A DNA stretch of 64,000 nt from Prolixibacteraceae bacterium UBA1413 (GTDB taxonomy: Bacteria > Bacteroidota > Bacteroidia > Bacteroidales > Prolixibacteraceae), in assembly GCA_002304925.1 (NCBI GenBank), contig DBPT01000032.1, forward strand, positions 187,460 through 251,459, given 5' to 3'. The position numbers and the translations under genes were made by a program. The stretch's first letter is position 1; each line of letters begins with the position of its first letter. Shown here one piece after another: positions 51,305-60,462 of this stretch. The notes under the pieces are model-generated. The model ran no database searches. It saw only the letters and a list, made by a program, of their open reading frames with translations, and was not told the origin of the DNA.

Positions 51305-53569
51305 ATGGAAAATTTTTATCTGATCATTGTTGTGGTACTGTTTGCACTGGCAATTTCCGATCTGGTTGTAGGGGTCACCAATGATGCTGTTAATTTTCTC
51401 AATTCTGCTTTCGGGTCAAAAGCCGCTCCCAAGTGGGTGATTTTCTTGTTGGCATCTTTGGGGGTTTTCATCGGGGCGACTTTTTCGACGGGGATGATGG
51501 AGGTAGCCCGGAAAGGGGTGTTTCACCCCGACATGTTTGTTTTTTCCGAGATCATGATTCTTTTTCTGGCGGTCATGATCACCGACGTGATTCTGCTGGA
51601 TTCCTTCAATGCCCTGGGTCTTCCGACCTCCACTACGGTATCGTTGGTTTTCGAGTTGCTTGGATCGGCGGTGGCGGTTTCGCTGGTCAAAATCAAAAGT
51701 CAGGGCGGTACGATTGCCGATCTTGCCCATTATGTGAATACCAGCAATGCCCTGGCAATTATTTCGGGTATTTTGGTATCCATCATCTTCGCATTTACCT
51801 TCGGAACATTGATCCAATATCTGGTCAGGATTATTTTTACCTTCAATTATGCGAAGAAGCTCCGGTATCTCGGATCGGTATTTGGCGGTATTGCCATCAC
51901 CATGATCAGTTATTTCATCCTGATCAAGGGGATTGACGGCAGTTCCTTTGCGGCGATTCCCGTGGGGGGGGAAGGAATTCCCCTGAGTGTCTGGATTGGG
52001 ACCCACAAGAGTTTTCTGCTTCTGCTCAGTTTTGTGGGGTGGACGCTGGTACTCCAGGTTCTCTACTGGCTTTTTAGGATTGATATATTAACGGTGGTGG
52101 TTCTGGCAGGGACTTTTGCCCTGGCGATGGCGTTTGCCGGCAATGACCTGGTGAATTTTATCGGGGTGCCCATGGCAGGATTTTCATCCTGGAAGGCATG
52201 GAGTATTTCTGGCGGTGTTGACCCGGACACTTTTAAAATGGATATGCTCATGGGGGAAGTGGATGTCCCCTTCCTGTTTCTGGTCATTGCGGGGATTGTC
52301 ATGATTGTAACCCTGGTCACCAGTAAAAAGGCGCAGGGAGTGGTGGAAACGGGGATCAACCTGAGCCGGCAGTCTGAAGGAGTTGAAAAATTTGGATCTT
52401 CCGCCATTGCCCGGACGGTGGTACGCAGCTCGGTCAGGATGAACAAAAAGGTGAAAAACCGTTTGCCTGAAAGATTTAACGATTTTATCATGAGGCGTTT
52501 CAAGCAAACTGAGATCTCTGATGATCCTTCGGCTCCTGCTTTTGACAAGATCAGGGCTTCGGTGAACCTGATGGTGGCCAGCAGTCTGATCGCCCTGGGA
52601 ACCTCGATGAAGCTGCCCCTTTCGACCACTTATGTGACCTTTATGGTGGCCATGGGGACATCCCTTGCCGACCGCGCGTGGGGCCGTGAAAGTGCCGTTT
52701 ACCGGGTTTCAGGAGTCTTAGCCGTCATCGGAGGGTGGTTCCTGACAGCCGTTATTGCCTTTACCATCAGCGCCCTTGTGGCCTGGCTTATCTCCGCCGG
52801 AGGCATGCCCGTCATCATCGGACTCATCCTGCTGGCCATTTTCCTGGTGATCCGCACCCATATAATCTTCCGGCGCCGATTCCGAAAAATGCCCGAAGAC
52901 GAGGAAATGATCAACGAAGTCGACGAAGCCGGCAAGCGAATTGAAAAATGCTCTGACCAGGTGGTGAAAACCGTCATTTCAGCCAACAAGATATTCTCTT
53001 TCGCTCTTGAAAGCTTCCTCCGCGAAGACCTCGGACATATGCGCGAAGCCATGGAGATGAATAACCTCCTTAATGCCAAAACCAAAAAACAGAAGAATAA
53101 GATCATCCAGACGATCTCCAAAATGAAACGGGTAGACGTGGATGCGGGATACTTTTACATCCAGGTGATCGATTACCAGCGGGAAATCGCCCATTCACTC
53201 CATTTTCTTGTAGGACCGCTGAAGGAACACCTCGAAAACCAGCACAAGCCATTTAACCCTGCCCAGGCTGATGAAATCAGAAACCTTGTCAGCAGTATCG
53301 ATGAATTTTTTAACCTGGCCCTTCACATCGTGAAGGAAGGAAAATTCGAGGGCATCGACGATCTGGTTTCAAAACGGATGCGAATTGGCGAAACGTTGTA
53401 TGAATTTGAAAAAGATCAGGTGAAACGTATTAAGGAAAAAGAAGTGAACACCCGGAATTCACTCCTTTTCTTCAAGGCATTGACGGAAACGAAAAACATG
53501 CTGATCCATTCTGTGAATCTGATCAAATCATACCGTGACTTTATCCTGGTGAATCAGAAGCCGCTTTAA
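51305..53569 (+). CDS. Inorganic phosphate transporter (PiT) with PhoU-like C-terminal domain
   Basis: A 754-residue PiT-family carrier. About 10 or more hydrophobic segments occupy residues 1-540. The family signature DLVVGVTNDAVNFLNSAFGSK is at the N-terminus, with a second copy, AFAGNDLVNFIGVPMAGFSS, in the middle. A basic loop (NKKVKNRLPERFNDF) separates the two halves. Residues about 560-754 are helical and soluble, with the layout of a PhoU domain. It is divergent from the PhoR/PhoB-like pair, so it is probably the regulated phosphate importer. Transporter-PhoU fusions are common in this phylum. Confidence 0.9.
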   Translation: MENFYLIIVVVLFALAISDLVVGVTNDAVNFLNSAFGSKAAPKWVIFLLASLGVFIGATFSTGMMEVARKGVFHPDMFVFSEIMILFLAVMITDVILLDSFNALGLPTSTTVSLVFELLGSAVAVSLVKIKSQGGTIADLAHYVNTSNALAIISGILVSIIFAFTFGTLIQYLVRIIFTFNYAKKLRYLGSVFGGIAITMISYFILIKGIDGSSFAAIPVGGEGIPLSVWIGTHKSFLLLLSFVGWTLVLQVLYWLFRIDILTVVVLAGTFALAMAFAGNDLVNFIGVPMAGFSSWKAWSISGGVDPDTFKMDMLMGEVDVPFLFLVIAGIVMIVTLVTSKKAQGVVETGINLSRQSEGVEKFGSSAIARTVVRSSVRMNKKVKNRLPERFNDFIMRRFKQTEISDDPSAPAFDKIRASVNLMVASSLIALGTSMKLPLSTTYVTFMVAMGTSLADRAWGRESAVYRVSGVLAVIGGWFLTAVIAFTISALVAWLISAGGMPVIIGLILLAIFLVIRTHIIFRRRFRKMPEDEEMINEVDEAGKRIEKCSDQVVKTVISANKIFSFALESFLREDLGHMREAMEMNNLLNAKTKKQKNKIIQTISKMKRVDVDAGYFYIQVIDYQREIAHSLHFLVGPLKEHLENQHKPFNPAQADEIRNLVSSIDEFFNLALHIVKEGKFEGIDDLVSKRMRIGETLYEFEKDQVKRIKEKEVNTRNSLLFFKALTETKNMLIHSVNLIKSYRDFILVNQKPL

Positions 53570-53615
53570 TCCTGTGGAATGTGCCAGACAAAGCGCCCGG
53601 AAGTCCCGTATTGTG

Positions 53616-54809
53616 TCAGGCAAGGCGTCTTGCCCTGCTTCGGGGGGTGAGCGCAGGTTTTTGGATGTCACAGGCTGTGATCCCTGCAATCCCCGGTTTC
53701 TTTCCCACTTCCAGGGTTCCGTACCGGTCATCCATTCCCAATGCTTTTGCCCCGTTGGTGCAAGCCCAGGTGAGCATCTCTTCCAGCGGAATTTCCGGAA
53801 AATGGTCCTGGAGGGTCATCATTTCCGCCAGGATGGAAAGGGAGGGATTGGAGGCGGGACTGTCGGTCCCGATGCAAAGCTGCATCTTTTCGGAACGGAA
53901 AAGGGAAACGGGTGGAATTCCCCCTTCGATATAGCGATTGGAATTGGGGCATATCACCAGCCAGGGTTCCGGGAAGGGTCTCGTCATTTTTAAAACCTTC
54001 AGATCAGCACAGGTCGTAAAGGTATTGTGGATTAGCAAAAGCGGTTTGTCAGGGGGGATTTTTCCGAGCAACCATACCAGGGAGCTTACCCCTTTGGGTT
54101 GCCAGTGACTGGTGTCGATCCCCAGGTTGTTCCGCAGGTGGTTCAGGATGGGGCCTTCCCCCCGGGTGAAAAAGAGGTTTTCGGCAGGACTTTCCTGGTT
54201 GTGGACCGAAAGGATGCTGCTTTCGTCACGCCCCAGGCCGCCAAGGGCCCTGAAAAGGTCATCGCTTACCGAATAGGCGGAATGGGGAACGATGGACGCA
54301 GGCAGTGAATGATCCCTGAAATCCTGCCATACAAACCGCGCCAGTTCCATAGCCCGGGCAGCTCCCGACGGATGAAATCCAAAGGTCTCCACGAAGGTAA
54401 ACCAGGAGATGCCGCTTCTCTGTTTGATTTCCGCGGTCAGGGAGGTATTGGAGATATCGCCGCAGGCGACGGTTCCCTCCAGATACATCTGTCGGTCAGT
54501 TTCCAGGGCCGCTTCCAGGATTTTTTCTGCAGGGACATTTCTTTTCCGGTTGATTTCGCCGATGAAGTTCGCGATCCCCCGGCGGGGGATGATTTCTCCC
54601 CTGAGGTGTGACAGTTCAAGATGGCAGTGGGCGTTGACAAACCCCGGGGTGATAATGCCGTCGAAAAATTCCGTATCAGGCCAGTCATCTCCTGGCCCTG
54701 CAGAATTCGTGATTCCCGTGATCAGGCCATCGTCGTCGACGGTGATCCTCCCGTTGACCAGGGGCGGTCCGGCCAGGGTGATGATCAGGGGGGCAGCAAA
54801 CGTTTTCAT
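53616..54809 (-). CDS. Amidohydrolase family deaminase (chlorohydrolase/SAH-deaminase type)
   Basis: A 397-residue metallo-dependent hydrolase. The GFVNAHCHLELSHL segment carries the first metal-binding HxH, and IVPHSAYSV, LSVHNQESPAENLFF and LLIHNTFTT continue the barrel. CIGTDSPASNPSLSILAEM has the metal-binding Asp. N- and C-terminal beta-sandwich segments flank the barrel. Members remove ammonia or chloride from nucleosides and related compounds; an aminofutalosine or SAH deaminase is possible, but no partner gene confirms it. It overlaps the upstream DUF4296 lipoprotein gene by 4 bp. Confidence 0.82.
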   Translation of the reverse strand: MKTFAAPLIITLAGPPLVNGRITVDDDGLITGITNSAGPGDDWPDTEFFDGIITPGFVNAHCHLELSHLRGEIIPRRGIANFIGEINRKRNVPAEKILEAALETDRQMYLEGTVACGDISNTSLTAEIKQRSGISWFTFVETFGFHPSGAARAMELARFVWQDFRDHSLPASIVPHSAYSVSDDLFRALGGLGRDESSILSVHNQESPAENLFFTRGEGPILNHLRNNLGIDTSHWQPKGVSSLVWLLGKIPPDKPLLLIHNTFTTCADLKVLKMTRPFPEPWLVICPNSNRYIEGGIPPVSLFRSEKMQLCIGTDSPASNPSLSILAEMMTLQDHFPEIPLEEMLTWACTNGAKALGMDDRYGTLEVGKKPGIAGITACDIQKPALTPRSRARRLA

Positions 54810-55198
54810 TCCGATCCCGAATTTCCGATGTCTACCGGCTTTTGACTCTTTTCTTCCAGCTCCTGTTCCATCTGGGTCAGCCTGTTGACCACCCGGGTGT
54901 AAATCTTTTCAAATTCCTTGGGTTTGGAGGAATAGTAAATCAGCGATTTTTCAAAAGTAGAATCGGCGACCCCATGGATTTTCAGAACGGAATAATAAAA
55001 ATCGGCTTCTTTTAGGTTTCTCAGTTCCTCAGAGGAAAACCTTTTGGTTTGATAAATCGCCTCCACGAGGTGGATGTCGACAAGCATGGAGATCATTTTA
55101 TCGCGTGAAACGAGGTCGCGCGGTTTTTCGATTACCGGCTTCTCACATGCTGTCAAAAATGCCAGCAGGACGGCGAGGGGCAGGAGCGTCTTCTTCAT
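54806..55198 (-). CDS. DUF4296 family lipoprotein
   Basis: A 130-residue small lipoprotein, lipobox FLTAC, starting at the internal Met 55198. The body has SRDKMISMLVDIHLVEAIYQ and FYYSVLKIHGVADSTFEKSL, a DUF4296 signature. Its 3' end overlaps the amidohydrolase start codon by 4 bp, so the two are co-transcribed. Function is unknown. Confidence 0.8.
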   Translation of the reverse strand: MKKTLLPLAVLLAFLTACEKPVIEKPRDLVSRDKMISMLVDIHLVEAIYQTKRFSSEELRNLKEADFYYSVLKIHGVADSTFEKSLIYYSSKPKEFEKIYTRVVNRLTQMEQELEEKSQKPVDIGNSGSE

Positions 55199-55250
55199 TC
55201 TGGAATAACTGATGTTACGGAGATTCAAAAATAGCAATTATTGCGACGGG

Positions 55251-55280
55251 AAATACCGGGAAATACCGGGCAATACCGGG
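55251..55280. repeat. 10-bp tandem repeat, three copies
   Basis: Three near-identical decamers (AAATACCGGG, AAATACCGGG, CAATACCGGG) run head to tail, with a decayed fourth (AATTTGCGGG, 55281-55290). They sit in the gap between radA and the DUF4296 gene. The GGG spacing gives a G-rich plus strand. Confidence 0.7.
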
Positions 55281-55297
55281 AATTTGCGGGGAGGATT

Positions 55298-56656
55298 TCA
55301 GCGGAACAGTTTTTTAAAGACTTCTTCAACCCGAGTGACCCTGATGATTTCGATGCCGGAAGCGGCGTGGTCGATTCCCTTGTTGAAACGGGGGATAAAG
55401 ATGCGTTGAAAGCCAAGCCGGGCTGCTTCGGCCACGCGTTGTTCGATTCGGCCGACCGCCCTGATTTCGCCTGTGAGGCCCACTTCGCCGGTGAAGCAGA
55501 AGCGATGGTTGACAGCCAGGTCGAGACTGGAAGAGAGTATGGCTGTCAACACAGCCAGGTCATTGGCAGGATCACTGATTTTCAACCCGCCGGCCACATT
55601 CAGAAATACATCCTTGGCAATCAGTTTGAAACCGGCCCTTTTTTCGAGGACCGCCAGCAACATGTTGAGCCGCCGCAGGTCAAATCCCGTAGACGAACGC
55701 TGAGGCATCCCGTAAGCTGCGGAACTCACCAGGGCTTGGATTTCGATGAGAAAAGGGCGTATCCCCTCAATGGCTGCCGTGATGGCCGTTCCGCTCACAG
55801 GATCGGTATCGCCGGAAATCAGATGATCGGAAGGATTCGGTATTTCCACCAGTCCGTTCTGGCGCATCTCGAAAATCCCCAGTTCGGAAGTGGATCCGAA
55901 CCTGTTTTTTGTGGATCGCAACACCCTGAAGAGATGATGGCTGTCTCCTTCAAACTGAATCACCGTATCGACGATGTGTTCCAGGACTTTCGGTCCGGCA
56001 AGGTTGCCCTCCTTGTTGATGTGGCCGATCAAAATGGCTGCCATGTGGTTCTTTTTGGCATATTTCAGAATTTCGGAAGTGCATTCCCTGACCTGGGTCA
56101 CCGAGCCGGGAGAAGATTCCACCCTTTCGGTGGAAAGGGTCTGGATAGAGTCAACGATCAGGACGCGGGGTTGTTCCTTTTCCACGATTGCCATGAGTGT
56201 TTCGAGGGAGGTTTCGGCGATGAAAAGAGATTCCCGGCTTGACAGTTTCAGGCGGGCGGCCCTGAGTTTGATTTGTTGCAGGCTCTCTTCCCCCGAGGCG
56301 TAGATGATCTTTGTGCCTTTCAGGGTCAACGCCAGTTGAAGGAGTAGTGTCGATTTTCCGATTCCCGGTTCGCCGCCGATCAGAACCAAGGACCCCGGCA
56401 CCAGGCCGCCTCCCAGCACCCTGTTAAACTCTGCAATTCCGGCATTGATGCGTTCCTGGTGAGTCGCCGAAATCTCGTCCAGGCGCACTGGTCTGTTCCC
56501 GTCGGAAAGAAGGGCAGACCCGGCAGTCCTGGGCGAGGCGGAGACCACCTCTTCCACAAAGGTGTTCCACTGGTTACAGGAAGTGCACCTGCCGATCCAT
56601 TTGGAGGATTCAGCACCGCAATTCTGACAGATATAAATGGTTTTCAGTTTACTCAT
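55298..56656 (-). CDS. radA: DNA repair protein RadA
   Basis: A 452-residue RecA-like ATPase that helps process recombination intermediates. The N-terminal four-Cys zinc finger (CQNCGAESSKWIGRCTSCNQ) is followed by Walker A (LIGGEPGIGKSTLLLQLALT), Walker B (RVLIVDSIQTLS) and the RadA-specific KNRFGSTSELGIFEM, then the C-terminal Lon-like domain (LDLAVNHRFCFTGEVGLTGE). It is co-directional with the heptose adenylyltransferase gene upstream and overlaps it by 4 bp. Confidence 0.96.
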   Translation of the reverse strand: MSKLKTIYICQNCGAESSKWIGRCTSCNQWNTFVEEVVSASPRTAGSALLSDGNRPVRLDEISATHQERINAGIAEFNRVLGGGLVPGSLVLIGGEPGIGKSTLLLQLALTLKGTKIIYASGEESLQQIKLRAARLKLSSRESLFIAETSLETLMAIVEKEQPRVLIVDSIQTLSTERVESSPGSVTQVRECTSEILKYAKKNHMAAILIGHINKEGNLAGPKVLEHIVDTVIQFEGDSHHLFRVLRSTKNRFGSTSELGIFEMRQNGLVEIPNPSDHLISGDTDPVSGTAITAAIEGIRPFLIEIQALVSSAAYGMPQRSSTGFDLRRLNMLLAVLEKRAGFKLIAKDVFLNVAGGLKISDPANDLAVLTAILSSSLDLAVNHRFCFTGEVGLTGEIRAVGRIEQRVAEAARLGFQRIFIPRFNKGIDHAASGIEIIRVTRVEEVFKKLFR

Positions 56657-57153
56657 CTTCCCGATTTTCTGATTTTTTCAATAAGCGAGGTGGTTGAATA
56701 TCCGGCTGTCAGTTCAAGGGTCTCCACCTTTCCCCCGGCATCCAGGACGATCCTGCTGCCTGCAATTTCCTCAGGGGAATAATCGCTTCCCTTTACCAGC
56801 AAGTCAGGCAGGAGGGACGCGATCAGTTTTTCAGGGGTATCCTCCCCGAAAATGACCACTGCCGAAACAAATTGAAGGGCAGCCAGCAAAAATGCCCGGG
56901 AACCCTGGTTGTTAAGCGGCCGCCCCGCTCCTTTGAGCCGGGCTACCGACAGGTCGGAATTCAGTCCGACGACCAACCGGTCACCCATCGAAGCAGCCTT
57001 CGCCAGATATTCCACATGCCCCCGGTGAAGCAGGTCGAAACACCCGTTGGTGAAAACGATCAGTGCACCTTGCTCTTTCCACTTCCGGGCTTCCGGGAGA
57101 AATTGCCCGCAATCCGGAAATATTTTAGCTTCCAACTGGTGAAGATAATTCAT
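56653..57153 (-). CDS. rfaE2: D-glycero-beta-D-manno-heptose 1-phosphate adenylyltransferase
   Basis: A 166-residue nucleotidyltransferase with the HIGH-like GCFDLLHRGHVEYLAKAASM and SDLSVARLKGAGRPLNNQ, then LLPDLLVKGSDYSPEEIAGS, as in RfaE/HldE domain 2. It adenylates heptose 1-phosphate to make ADP-heptose for lipopolysaccharide core. It is the stand-alone form without the kinase domain. The start at 57153 is chosen because upstream in-frame residues are hydrophobic and not conserved. It overlaps radA by 4 bp. Confidence 0.88.
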   Translation of the reverse strand: MNYLHQLEAKIFPDCGQFLPEARKWKEQGALIVFTNGCFDLLHRGHVEYLAKAASMGDRLVVGLNSDLSVARLKGAGRPLNNQGSRAFLLAALQFVSAVVIFGEDTPEKLIASLLPDLLVKGSDYSPEEIAGSRIVLDAGGKVETLELTAGYSTTSLIEKIRKSGR

Positions 57154-57226
57154 GTTAAAGTTTTTCATAAAAATAATTAAAATGAAGCGCATTGCAGAGG
57201 GTGGATGGTTGATAATCCTGAATAAA

Positions 57227-57256
57227 TTGATTATACGGATATTTTCGCTACTTTTG
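57227..57256 (+). promoter_or_regulatory. Promoter of the glycogen synthase-like operon
   Basis: TTG (57227-57229) and TACTTTTG (57249-57256) are 19 bases apart, a good fit to the Bacteroidota promoter. Transcription would start about 25 bases before the ATG at 57287. Confidence 0.5.
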
Positions 57257-57286
57257 TATCGGTTAAACACTGCATAGAAATAGTAG

Positions 57287-58087
57287 ATGAAAAACAAGAG
57301 AATTCTGTACATTTCTCAGGAGATAACCCCCTATTTACCCGAAAGCGAAATGTCTGAAATTTCCCGTTACCTTCCCCAGGGTGTCCAGGAAAGAGGCCGG
57401 GAAATCCGTACATTTATGCCCCGCTATGGATGTGTCAATGAACGCCGGAACCAGCTGCACGAAGTAATTCGGTTGTCGGGGATGAACCTGGTCATCAACG
57501 ATACCGATCACCCGCTGATCATCAAGGTGGCTTCTATTCAATCGGCGCGCATGCAGGTTTATTTTATCGACAATGAGGATTATTTTCACCGGAAATGCGT
57601 TTTGTATGATCCGGAAAACAACTTTTTTGAAGACAATGACGAACGGGCCATCTTCTTTGCCCGAGGGGTTCTGGAAACCGTCATCAAATTGCGGTGGGCC
57701 CCCGACATCATCCACTGTCACGGATGGCTGACAGCCCTGGTTCCGCTTTATATCAAAAAATATTATCACGATGATCCCCTCTTCACACACTCAAAAGTAG
57801 TATACTCCGTTTATAATGACGATTTCACCGGATCGTTAAATAAGAACTTCCGCAAGAAGTTGATGCTGAAGGGGATTACGGCGAATGATGTGAAACTTTT
57901 GGAAAACCCGACGTATGTCAATGTCAGTAAAATGGCTATTCAGTTCTCCGACGCCCTCATCCAGGGTACCCGGGAAATCAATCCTGAATTGGAGGATTTC
58001 CTTGCCGGATCGGGAAAGAAATTCCTGGGTTACCAGGGCAAAGACGATTTTATTGAGGCATACAACATGTTTTATGATCAGGTGTAG
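57287..58087 (+). CDS. Short glycogen/starch synthase-like protein
   Basis: A 266-residue protein that matches only the N-terminal GT5 catalytic half: YISQEITPYLPESEMSEISR at the start, MPRYGCVNERRNQ, WAPDIIHCHGWLTALVPLYI and YSVYNDDFTG. The C-terminal GT-B half (the ADP-glucose-binding domain with the Glu motifs) is absent and the frame ends normally, so it is not a broken gene. This form recurs in Bacteroidota; its function is uncertain and it may not be catalytic. The DUF4270 gene starts 14 bases inside its 3' end. Confidence 0.8.
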   Translation: MKNKRILYISQEITPYLPESEMSEISRYLPQGVQERGREIRTFMPRYGCVNERRNQLHEVIRLSGMNLVINDTDHPLIIKVASIQSARMQVYFIDNEDYFHRKCVLYDPENNFFEDNDERAIFFARGVLETVIKLRWAPDIIHCHGWLTALVPLYIKKYYHDDPLFTHSKVVYSVYNDDFTGSLNKNFRKKLMLKGITANDVKLLENPTYVNVSKMAIQFSDALIQGTREINPELEDFLAGSGKKFLGYQGKDDFIEAYNMFYDQV

Positions 58088-59435
58088 ACTACTTTTCAAT
58101 CCCTTAATAACAGCAAAATTGAGAACAACAGCAGTTTGGGGCAGATGTAAAGCTGCCTGTTTTTTCGTGGCGATCTTTCTTTTCTCTGTTTCCTGCAACA
58201 ACAGGGGTGATATCGGCATGGAGCTTCTTCCGGCCACCGATCTGATCAATGTTACGAATGTGACAGAGAAAAACAGTATCCGTGCGTATACGTTTTCCGA
58301 CGATTCGCTCCGGACCGATGAGTCATCGGCGAGCTTGCTGGGATATTTCAACGATCCCGTTTTCGGGAGCACTGGCATTGACCTTGCCCTCCAGTTCCGG
58401 CTGAGATCGTTTCCTGATTTCGGCACCAATCCGGTAGCCGATTCCATATTTCTCTATTTTTATTACAGGACCGTATACGGAGATACCTCCTCGGTTCAGA
58501 ATCTCCGGGTTTATGAGTTGCAGGATGCCATTAATCCCGCGATCAAGTATTATGATGCCGTTGATTTATCGCAGTATGCCTCCACTTTCAACCTGGCTGA
58601 TTTCGACTTCCAGCCCAGGGTTAAGCTGGACTCTGTACACCAGGATACCACCTATCAACTGGTCGGGATCAAGCTGGATAACTCCCTGGCTCAAAAGCTC
58701 CTTCTGGCTGATTCGCTTGATATGGTGAGCAACGAGGCTTTCCTGCAATATTTTAGGGGGCTTTTCATCAAATCGGTCGGGGCCGCAGGTACGGGGGCAA
58801 TTGTTTCTCTGAATCTGCTTGGGTCCTCTTCCATCAGCCCTGCAGCGGTTGTCCTGTATTACCACAACAGCAAGGACACCTCCAACATGGCCTATTATGT
58901 GTCTGAAAACAGCGCCAGGATCAACAGTTTCAACCACGATTATTCCCAAACCCCGTTTTATTCAACATTAAACAAGGAACATACGGTTGATACGCTTCTT
59001 TATATTCAGTCAACCGGCGGGCTTCAGTCGAAATTGTACCTTCCTTTTCTTGATTCCTGGAAAGATTCCGCAAGAATATCGGTTAACAAGGCCGAGCTTA
59101 TTTTCACCGTCGACACCCTGGCTTCAGAACACAAAAAATATCCCCTCCCCGACCAGCTCTTTCTGACGTATATCGATGACAAGGGAAAAGAATACCTGCC
59201 CCGCGATTATTCATTCTTGCCGCTTTATTACGGGGGGTATCTCTTTGCGGATAAAACCTACCGTTTTAACATTACGCAACACCTGCAGAGCATCATTGAT
59301 GGGGATACGGGAAACAACGGCTTTTATCTTACCCCTTCGAACAAAAACAGCGAAATGCGAAGGGTCGTGCTGAAAGGCAGCGGCAGTGCCATGGGGATCA
59401 GGATGGTGATCACCTATTCGAAGTTCAACCAGTAA
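58074..59435 (+). CDS. DUF4270 family lipoprotein
   Basis: A 453-residue predicted outer-membrane lipoprotein. The start is set at 58074 because upstream codons lie within the glycogen synthase-like gene; from there a hydrophobic signal leads to the lipobox LFSVSC. The body is beta-rich (GDIGMELLPATDLIN; LLGYFNDPVFGSTGIDLALQ; IFLYFYYRTVYGDTS), typical of DUF4270. Function is unknown. The stop overlaps the ATG of mntP (TAATG). Confidence 0.82.
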   Translation: MIRCRLLFNPLITAKLRTTAVWGRCKAACFFVAIFLFSVSCNNRGDIGMELLPATDLINVTNVTEKNSIRAYTFSDDSLRTDESSASLLGYFNDPVFGSTGIDLALQFRLRSFPDFGTNPVADSIFLYFYYRTVYGDTSSVQNLRVYELQDAINPAIKYYDAVDLSQYASTFNLADFDFQPRVKLDSVHQDTTYQLVGIKLDNSLAQKLLLADSLDMVSNEAFLQYFRGLFIKSVGAAGTGAIVSLNLLGSSSISPAAVVLYYHNSKDTSNMAYYVSENSARINSFNHDYSQTPFYSTLNKEHTVDTLLYIQSTGGLQSKLYLPFLDSWKDSARISVNKAELIFTVDTLASEHKKYPLPDQLFLTYIDDKGKEYLPRDYSFLPLYYGGYLFADKTYRFNITQHLQSIIDGDTGNNGFYLTPSNKNSEMRRVVLKGSGSAMGIRMVITYSKFNQ

Positions 59436-60004
59436 TGGATTTTCTGCAATTTTCCACTTTTTGCATGATTGCCGTCGGACTCAGTTTCGACACTTTTGCC
59501 GCATCGGTTTCCCTTGGCGTGATGCGAAAGGAAATACGGTTCCTTCCGGCTACCCGTGTGGCCTTTGTCCTGGCGTTCTTCCAGGCGTTGTTTCCCCTTG
59601 TCGGCTGGTATGTCGGCAGTTCCCTGAAAGACCTGATTGCTGGTTTTGACCACTGGGTAGCATTCGGGTTGCTGGCGTTTATTGGCGTAAGGATGATCCT
59701 GGAAGGGATACGGAAAAGTGAGGAAACCCTGCCCTTTGATCCTTTCCGGTTAAAAATGGTGATCGGGATTTCGATTGCCACCAGTATTGATGCGTTGGTG
59801 GTCGGACTGAGTTTCGGACTGGTGAATACCTTTGTAATTTTTGCGGTAGTGATCATCGGGGCGGTCACTTTTGTTGCCGCCATGCTGGGGATGCTCTTCG
59901 GGAAAAAAATTCCTGCGGGGAAGAGTTACCGGAGCATTGTCGTGGGAGGTGTCATCTTAATCCTCATCGGGCTTAAAATCCTGATCGAGCACCTTTCGGC
60001 TTAA
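59435..60004 (+). CDS. mntP: Manganese efflux pump MntP
   Basis: A 189-residue, six-helix membrane protein of the MntP family: MIAVGLSFDTFAASVSLGVM with the conserved Asp, AFFQALFPLVGWYVG, LLAFIGVRMILEG, ISIATSIDALVVGLSFGLV and GMLFGKKIPAG. It exports Mn2+ and prevents manganese toxicity. No yybP-ykoY-type riboswitch is visible upstream, and the gene starts inside the stop codon of the DUF4270 gene. Confidence 0.92.
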   Translation: MDFLQFSTFCMIAVGLSFDTFAASVSLGVMRKEIRFLPATRVAFVLAFFQALFPLVGWYVGSSLKDLIAGFDHWVAFGLLAFIGVRMILEGIRKSEETLPFDPFRLKMVIGISIATSIDALVVGLSFGLVNTFVIFAVVIIGAVTFVAAMLGMLFGKKIPAGKSYRSIVVGGVILILIGLKILIEHLSA

Positions 60005-60010
60005 TCTCCG

Positions 60011-60400
60011 TCACAAACGTTTAACTTCCAAAATCACGGTTTTTTCCGAATCGAGGACTTCTTCCGGATAGACGGGATAGGGAAGTACATCAATCAGCCT
60101 GAAAAAATAATGATCCACAGTATCCACCGGCTGGCGCTGGAGGACCAGTGTCAGGTCAAAGGTTTCTTTGATTTTCACTTCAAACGTGACAGATGCTTCT
60201 CCCGCCCAGACGCAGACCACGCCGACGGGGCAGCGGGAATCATGAATTTCCCTGATCCGGATGTGGAGGTTATCCAGCATGGCCGGGTATACCTGGCCGG
60301 TTTTCAGGCTCAGTTGGTCCTTTTCGGGAAGCAGCCCTGATTCCCCGCCATCCTGACAGGCTGCCACCAATCCTGCCAGAATGAGTATTGAAACAATCAT
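60011..60400 (-). CDS. Small lipoprotein with a CPxxVxCVWAGEA motif
   Basis: A 129-residue predicted lipoprotein, lipobox LVAAC, starting at the internal Met 60400. The central SRCPVGVVCVWAGEASVTFE pattern, with two Cys five residues apart before a Trp, recurs in short Bacteroidota lipoproteins of unknown role. The rest is beta-rich. It converges with mntP and is divergent from dusB. Confidence 0.7.
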   Translation of the reverse strand: MIVSILILAGLVAACQDGGESGLLPEKDQLSLKTGQVYPAMLDNLHIRIREIHDSRCPVGVVCVWAGEASVTFEVKIKETFDLTLVLQRQPVDTVDHYFFRLIDVLPYPVYPEEVLDSEKTVILEVKRL

Positions 60401-60462
60401 CCTCTTCACGGCTCTTTTTCCGTAATGACAACAGGCAGGTTTTAAATGTTGCGTGAAACCTC

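Noticed and set aside
55241..56242. 333-codon plus-strand frame opposite radA
   Set aside because: radA is unambiguous on the minus strand and the plus frame starts in the decamer repeat.
60001..60022. AAACGTTTAA resembling the lacI operator near mntP
   Set aside because: It overlaps the 3' end of a lipoprotein gene and lacks the full palindrome and promoter context.
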